Shown piece after piece: positions 22,832 through 32,934 of a DNA stretch of 64,000 nucleotides. A model generated the notes under the pieces. The model ran no database searches and was not told where the DNA came from. It worked only from the letters and a program-made list of their open reading frames with translations. This DNA is from Cenococcum geophilum 1.58 (lineage: Eukaryota; Ascomycota; Dothideomycetes; Gloniales; Gloniaceae). How positions within the stretch are numbered: position 1 is the stretch's first letter; the number at the start of each line of letters is the position of its first letter. The stretch spans positions 2,294,001 through 2,358,000 of the forward strand of contig KV748196.1 in NCBI GenBank assembly GCA_001692895.1, in the 5' to 3' direction. Position numbers and translations under genes: made by a program.

Positions 22832-24994
22832 ATGACGACAGACATAACCTCCGATCCTCATTCCGCTCTCTTGCACGGCCACGAGCACGAAGGAAGCAGA
22901 AGCAGACATCCTTCGAGCACTATGGAAGCAGATAAGCAGGCCGAGCAAAAGGATGCAAAATTTTTCAGCCAATCCACCACGAAGCAAGCTGAGAAAATGG
23001 TCGCTCCGTTTCTTGCTCAGCATATCCCACAACAGTACAATCCTTTTGGTTCCAACCCTCTACCTCAAAATGCGCCTGAGAAGCCCAATACAAAATACTG
23101 TTACCGACATCGCCCGGACTTAAAGTGCCGAAGGCAAGCTGATGAACCCTCAATGGAACAATTGCAAAATGTTAGTTGCACAAAGCTCCTCCCAATCAAC
23201 AATACTGACACTGCCCCATAGGAACTCGGAAGCCTTTCTCAGTCCGACCAGCAAGGCATTGCTCATGTCTGGTCGCTCTTCTCCGCCGCCCCTGCAAAGC
23301 ACCGAAACCTCATGCTTCAAGGCATCCTAACCCAATGCTGCTTTCCTCAGCTCTCCTTCATCTCCGCCTCCATTCGCGATCTTATCAAGATTGACTTCCT
23401 CACGGCACTGCCACCAGAACTGGGGTTCAAGATCTTATGCTACTTAGATACTACATCGTTATGCAAGGCTGCACAAGTCAGTCAGAGATGGAGAAGTCTT
23501 GCGGATGATGATGTGGTATGGCACAAGATGTGTGAGCAGCATATCGACCGGAAGTGTACTAAGTGCGGATGGGGCTTGCCATTACTGGAGCAAAAAAGGC
23601 TGAGGACGGAAAAGAGGCAAATCCAGCTTCGTGCTACCGGTAGAGGATTGAATGAATGGTCCCCCAACATCACACCTATCCCAGAACCCACATCCGACAC
23701 GGAGGAACAATCTAATATGGAATCAAGCGTTGGTCCAACATACTCTAGCGCTCATCCCGGGAAGAAACGTCCTCCGACTACCGCACCACCTATTCCTGAC
23801 GCTTCAGCTAAACGAGCGTGTACTCAGTCGCCGAAGGAAAATCAGGATTCCTACTTTGACCCTCCCACCAAGCGGCCCTGGAAAGATGTTTATAAGGATC
23901 GTTTTAAAGTCGGAACTAATTGGAAATATGGACGTTGCTCGATCAAGATCTTTAAAGGCCATAGTGATGGCGTTATGTGTTTGCAATTTGACGATAAGAT
24001 CTTAGCCACTGGTTCATACGATGCCACGGTGAAAATATGGGATATTGAGACTGGAATGGAATTGCGGACGCTCAAAGGTCACACCGCTGGCATACGATGT
24101 CTGCAATTCGATGATACTCGCTTGTTGACTGGAAGTATTGACCAGACGATCAAGGTCTGGAATTGGCGAACCGGCGAGTGTGTAAAGACTCTCACTGGCC
24201 ATCGCAGCGGTATCGTTTCTTTGCACTGGAGTGGCAACATTCTGGCCTCTGGCTCTATGGATCACACTATCAGAATATGGAACTTCCAGACTCAGAAAAC
24301 GTTCGCTCTCCGTGGTCACACGGATTGGGTTAATGCGGTAAAGATTGATTCGAGCTCCCGCACCCTATTCTCCGCCTCCGACGACTGTACCGTTCGGCTA
24401 TGGGACCTTGATGCGCAACTTTGCCTCAAGATCTTCAAAGGCCACGTGGGGCAAGTGCAGCAGGTCCTTCTGCTCCCTCCAGAATTCTATCTTGACGAGG
24501 ACGAGCTGGTGCACAATACTTCCTACGATCAATCCGACGATGCGAGCAGCGAATCCGAAGGCCAGGATCTCCTTCATTTTAACTCACACTCAAATACTAA
24601 GACCGAACTTCTTTTCCCGAACGACCCGAGCCGTCCAACTCCTCCACAGTATATGCTCACTGGCTCACTCGACGGCACGATCCGTCTCTGGCATATACCT
24701 ACCGGACGAAGCATCCATACTTTCTTTGGCCATCTCGAGGGTATCTGGGCGCTAGCTGCTGATACGCTGCGGGTAGTGTCTGGAGCCGAAGATGCAATGG
24801 TTAAAGTATGGGATCCGCGGACTGGGACACACCAGAGGACCTTCACAGGCCATAGAGGACCGGTTACCTGTGTTGGATTAAGTGACTCGAAACTCGCAAC
24901 TGGGAGCGAAGATTGTCAAGTCAGGCTTTATAGTTTCGGATCTGAACCGCCGGTACATAAATCTTCTGAGCACGTTGCAAGTGGGGCCACATAG
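22832..24994 (+). CDS. sconB: F-box/WD40 sulfur regulator SconB (Met30)
   Basis: Exon 1 (22832-23170) and exon 2 (23222-24994), joined by a 51-bp intron (GTTAGT…CATAG), give 703 residues. SconB/Met30 is the substrate receptor of an SCF ubiquitin ligase that restrains the sulfur-assimilation activator (MetR/Cys3/Met4). Visible are the N-terminal [17 protein letters not shown], the F-box (about residues 172-218, [19 protein letters not shown]) and the zinc-ribbon-like [12 protein letters not shown]. Seven WD40 repeats follow, marked by GHSDGV, GHTAGI, GHRSGI, GHTDWV, GHVGQV, GHLEGI and GHRGPV. An acidic insert with Asp/Ser runs separates repeats 5 and 6, as in the family. An alternative in-frame start lies at 22694. 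Confidence 0.95.
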
Positions 24995-25465
24995 TTTCTG
25001 TACACCCTTTTGATTATTCGCGCTACATAGTTTGGATATATTGCTATTGCTTGATTGCCTTATTTAGCGTTGTTGGCGAGCTTAGCGATGGCGCATTTGG
25101 ATGAAGTTTAGGATTACTCTAGATGGAAATGTGACTGGGGCGTTGGATGCCTCTTTCTCGTGGTCCGCTGATAGCGTGGGGTTTCGCTGGATTTGTTTAT
25201 GGATACCCCTTACTACTGTTACTTTCATAACCTTCTTGTAGTTTACTTAATCTATCGGATAATCTGTAACAACTAAGAGGTCTGCAAGATATGGAATGTG
25301 GCTTCCGAAAGTCCAAATTTAGTTTTCCCAACTGTTGAGAATACTAAAAGGCAGAACTTGTAATAGGACAGACAAGGTAAGATATAAAATTATGAAATTG
25401 TTTTTTGTAGTAAAGATAATGTTGGTAGGGGGGGTACTTGGGCAGTCTCTTTGAGCTCAGCGACG
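24995..25465. other. sconB downstream region
   Basis: 3' flank of sconB with AT-rich segments and a GGTAGGGGGGG run. No gene seen. Confidence 0.5.
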
Positions 25466-25584
25466 TGTCACGTGACAGCGCGCGGGCCATTGTGTAGATA
25501 TCTTCTCGGGGCCTTCGAGCCCCTGAGATTCTTCCTCATAGAGTATCATATGTATCATTCCATCAGCCTGCTCAGTGCCCTGAC
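25466..25584 (+). repeat. Dispersed ~120-bp repeat, copy A
   Basis: It shares about four bases in five with 42407-42522, same orientation, from TCACGTGAC to CCCTGACA, including the block GTAGATATCTTCTCGGG and ATTCTTCCTCATAGAG. No coding potential. Probably a small non-autonomous element or its solo end. Confidence 0.75.
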
Positions 25585-25665
25585 AGATAATACATAGTAG
25601 CTTATTTTATCTAAAGCTTTAATAATACTATCCTAACTAATTAATTAATTATAAATACATAACGT

Positions 25666-25881
25666 AGGTAACGGGTTTTTGACCGCTCCCTGGGTTATGA
25701 CCGTTTTGAACACCAAAACTTTACCTAAGTTATATCTATCACGCCTAGGTAAGCCTTAGCACGACACCCGCCTTTTAAATGTATGTGTTACTTTAATTTT
25801 GGCAGAACAAAACTTTACTTAAAATAGCAGGCGGTACGCTAGCGCGGTCATAACCCAGGGAGCGGTCAAAACCCCGTTACC
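25666..25881. mobile_element. Fold-back MITE-like element (~216 bp)
   Basis: Inverted arms of about 38 bp: AGGTAACGGG…GGGTTATGACCG at the left and its complement CGGTCATAACCC…CCCGTTACCT at the right. The left flank AACGT is shared with the next element (25906). No clear target duplication. Confidence 0.7.
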
Positions 25882-25905
25882 TGTTATTTTCTAAGCTTTT
25901 CAACT

Positions 25906-26165
25906 AACGTAGGTGATAGGGTTATGACGGTCGGCTAATACCACCTTCCCGATGTAGATGGAACACCAAAATACTGCCAAAATGCGTTAAAAGTGACCGT
26001 TGGGTCGTACACGATATGACGGCGTGCACGACCCGACGGCGTGCACGACCCAACGGCTACTTCTGAGGCATTTTGGCAGTATTTTGGTGTTCCATCTACA
26101 TCAGGAAGGCGGTATTAGCCGACCGTCATAACCCTATCGCCGTCATAACCCTATCACCTACGTTA
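25906..26165. mobile_element. Fold-back MITE-like element (~260 bp) with internal repeats
   Basis: The outer arms of about 80 bp begin AACGTAGGTGATAGGGTTAT and end with the complement. They include a long matching stretch (TAGATGGAACACCAAAATAC). The right arm carries an extra CGTCATAACCCTATC unit. The loop holds three CACGACCC(A/G)ACGG-type repeats. Termini resemble those of the element at 25666, so the two may be relatives inserted side by side. Confidence 0.75.
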
Positions 26166-26767
26166 CAATATACTTTTTTTTTAAAAAGAAAAAAAAAAGG
26201 AACTCTGAATAGCTTTTATTTTAAAACAAACTCTATAATTTACTACAGATGTAGTATCTCCTACGACAAGGCTGCCGGCACTCCGGGCCAGGGCTTCGCT
26301 ATTTCGATAGCCAATGGTAAAATCAAGCCTTGTACCTAATACATTGGACGCCACTAGGGCATTTTTGCATTCTCAAAGACTGCCTTGGCTACAGCTAAAG
26401 AATTCCATCATGGAATAGCCAGACTTGTGAAGCAAGCTGCGCAAAGAGCACGATCACAAGGTCTTGATTGGCCCAGGCTCAATATTTTTAGGTCATAGAC
26501 TGACGGTGTGAACCTGCTGCAAGGTCTAACTATGTGCTGGTTTGCGTGTGGCCCAGGTTTCACATTGATCAAGCTCGCGCATTTATGTGCAGAAGCGGTA
26601 GCTTCCAGATATTTCAATCCACTTACCATCTGGGCATTGCCTGGTGCATTTATTCTTCATTTTGTCCGATCATCTCAGCCTCGAGGAAATTCTATCCATT
26701 CTTCTCGAATTCTTTCATCTTGGATTCATCGCCAATCCCTCGAGCCTCGTGACATTCTCGACACACA
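26166..26767. other. Upstream region of the patatin gene
   Basis: Begins with T- and A-runs next to the fold-back element and ends at the ATG of the multidomain gene. No conserved frame seen. Confidence 0.5.
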
Positions 26768-29700
26768 ATGGTGACGGAAGAAATCGTAACCTGCGAAAAG
26801 TGTGAGGAGCTACCGGGAGTTGTCATGTGCTCCTGTGATGCTAGGTTCTGTGAGGGGTGCTTTACGACAAAGCATCTCCCTCACCATCCGAAGCACAGAC
26901 CCGGGGGCACAAGCAAAACAGATAAGGCTTGGGCCTGGATTTCCGGCACTGTCGCAACCTTGACTGACAGTACCTCGAAAGTAACGCATTTCGAGCAAGA
27001 CCAAGTGACGAAATGGTTCAAAGTTGGGGCAGATCGTGTGACAAGACTCGTGGAGACATTCCGGTTCTCGCGCCTGGTTGAGGATTCGATGCATCATAAC
27101 AAAAACAGCCCTCGGCGACAGTTTCCTAGCATCGTGTCGTTTGTCGGGGAAACTGGTGCTGGGAAGTCCACCTTGAGTATGTAGATCCTCTTCAAAACCA
27201 TCACGCAAGCTTAAGAAGATAAGCTTGTTCCTGATACCGTTACAGTCCGTTCCTTGATTTCCAGCGCTAACAGGTCGGACTCGCATTGAGAACTTGGAGG
27301 CACCAGTGCCAGGAGCCCGATCCGGCTCATCTGTCTGCCTGCCCACTACCGGTGAAGTCAATCTCTACCTTGACTCCGGCACTTTCGGTACCGAAGTCCC
27401 ACACTTCTTCGCGGACTGCGAAGGTATGCTTGGTGGCGAGCCTGCCGCTGCACAACATCAGAAAGACTGGTCCAAGGACGGCAGGAAATACCTTCTGGAG
27501 TCTAAGGATGGAAAGCAAATTGACCGTAAAACTGCCGTCATGACCATCTATCCTCGCTTCCTCTACATCTTCAGCGATGTCATCAGCATGATCACTAGGA
27601 ACCAAAAGGCCTGGGCTGATTCGGCGGTGAAGTTGCTTGAGTGGAGTCTGGTCGGCGCACACAATACAGTCAACCATTGTGCCCTGCCAGCACTGATCAT
27701 CGTTCTCAACGGCCCTACTATTGAAAACGAAGCCTGGATCTCTGACGACCATCATGTTGCCACGAGAGATTTCTTCACGGCAATCGAGAAGGAGATCAGC
27801 GAGAATACCACTCTGAGGGAAATGGCAAAGAAGGTGACAACCGTCGCTTCCATTTTGCATTGTATCATGTCTAACGAGATGGACTAGCACGGTGACGAAA
27901 ACATGAAAGATCTATTGCCGCGGAACTTTTCTAGCGTTTATGTGCATTATATCCCTTTGGATGGCTTCCAGAGCCTCGGTAATTCCGGTGTCATCATTCC
28001 ACAAACTAGTCGACTTGCCCAGCGAATCCGAAAAGATGCCAAACGCGTTCAGACCAAGCGCGCCGAGACATGGACTCTGCTTGACGCGAAACAACTAAGC
28101 ATTGTATTCGACTACGCGTTCAAGCATCTCGCATCAGGCAGCGACGAGCCCTTCGACTTCAGTCAATGTCGACAGCAGATATCGCCCCCAGCGTCAGCAG
28201 AGGGTCACTTCGCTGAATTTCTGGGCCGATGTATGCATGGTAGCGTGGACGATAATTTTGAAGCCGCTGCATCAATTGTGGGGCCGTGTATTGTCAGAAA
28301 TTCACTCAAGTTAGAGGGATCGGGTTAGTCGACAACACTCTTAATAACAAGCTACTTTATATGATTGAATAATCCCTTCTAATGTGCCGCCGGTTAGATT
28401 TACTCCATCCTTCCGTTGTTTTCAACAAGGAACTCAAAGAGACATGCCGTCGAGCCTTGGATCAGTTTCTTAGTAACAGTCAGCCATGCGCGTATATTCA
28501 CCCAGAAACTGGCGAGAAATGCGTCAACACCAAGACTGGGCATGCTAAGGGCCATCAAGTAGCAGGAGGCTCTTTCCTAGCGGAGGGGAACTTCGTGGAC
28601 GGAGCCTTTGATAGTAGCAGATTCCTGGAATTGATTGACAGCACCGTCTTTAATACCCTCAAGGCGATCAACGAGCATGTAGACTCGAACAGAGAGGAAA
28701 GACGCCAATATGCTGCTAGATTACATAGATCTCATCTCAAATTCATACCGGACCAGTCGTTCTGGACGGAGTCATTTACTGCTTGGTGGATCGTCCTATT
28801 CAAGAAGCGGTTTGGACACATATCCGGCGCCAGTCTTACGATCAGGCTAGTGTGTGCTACGCATGTCTTTTCGGTCGTCCGGAGTATACTCTGCCTTGTG
28901 GTCATGTCATTTGCTTCGACTGCCTTCGTGAGTTCGACCAGTCCTTCTCCTCGGAAATGTATCCCGGCGTTGCCATTCACAAGGAATGCGTGCTTTGTTC
29001 ATCAAGGGACGAGAGGGAGGATATGTGGCCATACAGGGTTGAGTATCGTCCAGATCTGAGTGGCATCCGCGTGCTCTCTCTGGATGGTGACGGTGTGAAG
29101 GGAATCATTCAGCTATCTATCCTTCAACGGCTTGAACAGCTCGTTGGCCTTGACATGCCATTCGGCGAGTTTTTTGATCTCATGGTAGGGACCAGCGCTG
29201 GCAAGTAAAATTCAATCCTTTCCGGGGTTTTCATTGCTTAGAATTATATAGGTGGATTGATCGCGCTTAGCCTTGGTATCCACAATCTCAGCGTTGAACA
29301 CTGCATTGTGCGGTTCAAATCCTTCTGCAAGAAGGGCTTCGAAGATAGGCTTCTGACTAAAAGCTACTGGTTCGGATGGTTTGTGAGACTATTCGTTAAT
29401 TCGATCTACAAGACAGAACCTCTAGAAGAGGCTATGAAGGAGATCTTAAGAGTAAAGCGCTTGTTTGGGTATCGTAGCAATGCCTCACGAGTTGCAGTAA
29501 CTACTACTGTGGATTCCAACTGCCATTTGCTCGCCAACTACAATTGGGGAGATGGAAAGCGATACCTCAACTCAAACATTGACACTTGGCACGCGTAGGT
29601 GGTTTCTCCTTATCCACCGTTTTCAACTTCGGTGCAAGCAGCTGACGTTCAGATTTTTATGCAGCGCACGTTGTACCTCCGCTGCTCCAATGTATTTTGA

Positions 29701-30573
29701 GCCAGCTTGGCATGACGGCAGCGCGTGCAGGGACGGAGGGCTGAGGGAAAACAACCCAGTACAAATCGTGGTAAACGAGGCCAGAACTATCTGGGGCTCC
29801 GATGTAGTCTCCGACGTGATCCTCTCCGTTGGCTGCGGACAAGCACAGAATCCCCAGCGCCGACCAATATCGACATTCATTCTTCCCGGTTGGTTGACGG
29901 ATCTGTTCACGACGCTGATTGAGACTATGAACGGCGATGCTGCTTGGAAGAAGTTCCAGGAGAGCGTTAGCCAGCCAATGCTGGATCGATGCAATCGACT
30001 GAATGTCCGCTTTCCAGGAGAAACCGAGCCAGAACTTGATGATGTCAATGCAGTGGACGGGATGGAAAGATTGGCAAAATTCTCGACCTTCCACTACCAG
30101 ATCCCTAAAGGAGGTTTTACGCCTGTTTTCGGCCAGGCCAGTGACGACTCACTAGAAGTACTAGCCGATAGTCTCAAGGCGTCACTTTACTTCTTCGAAC
30201 TCAAGTCTATAACCCAACAGGACGATGTATCAATCATCAAAGGTTGGATCTGCTGCCGTCTTCCATCTGACAGAAAATCCTATAAGCCGCTTATTGAGGA
30301 GACTTCGTGCTTCCAAGTCAAGGGTAAGAAATATGCGGTGCCTACTATCCAGGGAGGGGAGCGGCTCAAGATGGACTTGTCTTTCCAGCAACAGGACTCG
30401 CGAGATTCTGTTCCGATCAGGATTGATGTCAAGTTTCACCAGGAATATTTCGTTACCATCAGTGGATTTCCTATGACATTACGAGTGAGTTTACGGACTA
30501 ATTGCTACGCCTATTATTTGCTAACGTAAACAATCAACAGATGTTGAAGGCACACTGGAATAGTTTGCGGTAG
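26768..30573 (+). CDS. Zinc finger - GTPase - RING - patatin-like phospholipase protein
   Basis: Exons 26768-27176, 27265-27833, 27888-28323, 28398-28678, 28729-29200, 29252-29594, 29665-30484 and 30541-30573 join to 1120 residues. Domains in order: B-box-like zinc finger (CEKCEEL…CSCDARFCEGC); P-loop GETGAGKST (about 127-135) with DCEG (about 187) like the G3 motif of GBP/AIG1-type GTPases; a CCHH cluster (CAYIHPETGEKC then H-x3-H); RING-HC (CYACLF…CGHVICFDCL, about 608); patatin with GTSAG nucleophile Ser (about 721) and catalytic Asp in DGGLRENNP (about 860). Patatins hydrolyse membrane lipids. The oxyanion motif reads DGDGVKG instead of DGGGxRG. The intron at 29201 is GC-AG (GCAAGT) and splits GTSAG. 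The 50-bp intron at 28679-28728 is uncertain: the alternative is a one-base frameshift near 28777. Family architecture suggests an immune-like sensor; that is inference. Confidence 0.82.
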
Positions 30574-31651
30574 TTAAGAGAGTCGAGAGCTGCTTCTCGC
30601 ATATGGAGAAGGAAGGTTGCCGGAAGACACAAGAGAGGAAAGCATTAGTTTGAGAGTCCGCTCGCGTGTGCTGTCACCAAGAAATCTAATAAGGGCGAGA
30701 TTTGGTTGGTACTGCGAGGCTCATGGCAAGTGCTTCGAATTTCTGCGATTTTCTAACTATCCCGAAACGTCTTACTTTCGACACAGGGTAGCGGACGAAA
30801 CTTTCCATAGAAGATAGGAAGGCTTCGATTCCTATGTTTATCGTATTTCCGCTAATTATCCATTTGCTGACGTAGCCTTGGAAATGCTTGTACCAAATAG
30901 GCTCTCTATCAAAACGCCAGGCTAACGTTTACGTCGTGGCTTCTGTGCAATCTCGAACTAACACGCCACGGATCTTCAGAGATTGTGCATCTTGCACTGC
31001 GTTCGCTCACCCTTTATCTCAACACATCGTAGAATGGGATAATGTAGGCTGTATTTCTTCCCTGGCGTGTATCCCGGCACTGGACGAGGACCTTGGCGGA
31101 CGTACGCCGCCAACCCGGCATCTTACCGTTTCAGGAATATTAGCAGCACTGCCCGGGGATCTCTCGGCAATTTTGGGATGGCGATCCAGACGATGGACCG
31201 CGACACAAGGATTTTAAGCAAGAAAAGCTCAAGGGCGAGATTTTCAGCGTAAAGTACTTTGTCTTAACCAGTGTTCGACACAGGTAGGGCTAGGCAGGTT
31301 AGATAGCTTACCTATAGATAGTACACTATACCTAATAGGATAGTTATATACAGTAGAAGGTAAATAGATAATTATATAGCTACATAAATTGTTAATCTTA
31401 ATTATATATATTAATATTCGACCGGGCTGAATCCGCCGTCCCCCCCAGCCCGGCAAAGACGTACAAGGAAAGGATTGCCAGCCACCTCTAGCCTAGAAAA
31501 TTATCTGAGTAGATGTAGGCAAGATGTACATGGATCGAGTAGCCAAAGAACTGCGACTGTGCTGGCTAGCAGATTCATAGAAGAAAACTCAAATGAACGA
31601 GTTAGGCATGATGGTGCGGCAGGGGGGNGAAGCTAGTTGTGCACAGAGCTG
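30574..31651. other. Intergenic, degenerate sequence
   Basis: Over 1 kb with only short frames: 30617-30817 encodes FGWYCEAHGKCFEF-like sequence and 31067-31252 includes a repeated-looking GRGPWRTYAANPASYRF segment. Neither has a recognisable domain or flanking splice logic, so I treat them as relics. 31260-31440 is strongly AT-rich. One ambiguous base lies at 31628. Confidence 0.4.
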
Positions 31652-31653
31652 TA

Positions 31654-31989
31654 CAGGCAAAACTCCTTAGCACGATATGGGTTTTGGCGCCAAATATATC
31701 GCAATACCAATGGTATTGTTATATCAAGAGTCACGTGTAGAGTGAATAAGCAGTACAACTTCAATAAAAGTAGATCTTAAAGCCTAAAGGGTATAGATTT
31801 CCCTTCTTATGGGTCAGATATACCCCCTTCTCATACAACTAGTTATACCGATATTGGTGGTAGAGCTTAACGATATCGTCAAAAGTCAGATTATCGTAAG
31901 TTACACCCAAAAAGCTTAATCAGGGCGTGTGGATCGTAATACCAAATGTATCGTTATATACCTGGTGTCGTATTAAGGAGTTTTGCCTC
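31654..31989. mobile_element. 336-bp MITE, intact copy of the family at 3465
   Basis: Ends read CAGGCAAAACTCCTTA at the left and the complement of GAGGCAAAACTCCTTA at the right. TA flanks both sides (31652-31653 and 31990-31991). It is the inverted, uninterrupted counterpart of the element at 3465-12222: both carry a CAATACCATTGGTAT-like block and an ACTAGTTATACCGATAT / GATATCGTTAAG-like block in the same relative positions, and lengths differ by one base. No coding capacity. Confidence 0.82.
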
Positions 31990-32215
31990 TAGTAGGAAAT
32001 GTTACTTGTGCGCGAACATCGAAATATTAATAGTGAATCTATGTAGAGTGTCTAGTTGGCTCGCTTACCACCGCCTCCACCGACGGCGCATGGGATACAG
32101 ATCACTCGGCCAGCCCTTCCACTGGTTTTCGATGACAACGCCGCACGATTAGTCAAACCATACGGAACTCAACGGACCATTCAGGTGTGGTCGTAAAAGA
32201 ATATGCCAGAACCAC

Positions 32216-32710
32216 TCATCCTGCTATCCAAAGAGCCTGCATTACCACCTGGTAGCAAAACCTATCATATCTTACTTTGGCGGTCATCATTTGCGACTCC
32301 AGTATAATAATAAGCATGATCTCGTAATGCTGTAGTTCGCCATCTTCGCCGACAGAAATTTCTCCCTGTCCCCGGCTAGTTGATGCAGAACAAGTTAATG
32401 GCGGATACTCAAATGGAGAAGCTACCCACCATTGAGACAATGGAATGTTGCTAATGCCGGCAAATGTTAGCATTGCTTTGTCAAAGTTTACTTCTTGGAT
32501 TTCTTTGGAAACTGATTTCTTGACATGAAACCCGGAATTCCACTCTAAAAGGGCTAGAGTGCTTGATATGAGAATGGAAGTCTTCCGGACAACGGGGACT
32601 ATTTGTTGGAAGAGGATTCTCGAGTGCATAATTATATGAGAGGGGGTATTTGAATGGGGCAAAGTGTAGGGAGACTTCCTGTTGCTAAAATGAGCATAGG
32701 AGTTTATCAA
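32216..32710 (-). CDS. Hypothetical protein (164 aa), weakly supported
   Basis: One open frame of 164 codons without recognisable domains. A hydrophobic stretch follows the internal Met at residue 28 (MHSRILFQQIVPVVRK). Composition is plausible for a protein but codon use is not clearly coding. It lies downstream of the dynein light intermediate chain gene on the same strand. Confidence 0.25.
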   Translation of the reverse strand: MINSYAHFSNRKSPYTLPHSNTPSHIIMHSRILFQQIVPVVRKTSILISSTLALLEWNSGFHVKKSVSKEIQEVNFDKAMLTFAGISNIPLSQWWVASPFEYPPLTCSASTSRGQGEISVGEDGELQHYEIMLIIILESQMMTAKVRYDRFCYQVVMQALWIAG

Positions 32711-32934
32711 TTAAAGATCACTACCACTGAAAGGTGTATGCGCTAAGGCAGAATGTTATTGGGTATAAAGCCACACAATCCTACACTAATCCTCCGAACA
32801 AGGAAAACCGCGAACAGCCGTGGCAGGGTCTAAAGACTACCATTTGAAATGGTTCTGTTTTCCTCTTTGAATTGCAATCTAAGGATTCCGGCCTTAAGGT
32901 GGGGTATTATGAAGTACACGTGCTCGCTACCATA

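Noticed and set aside
30888-31252. Overlapping frames downstream of the patatin gene
   Set aside because: No start, splice or domain evidence; treated as degenerate intergenic sequence.
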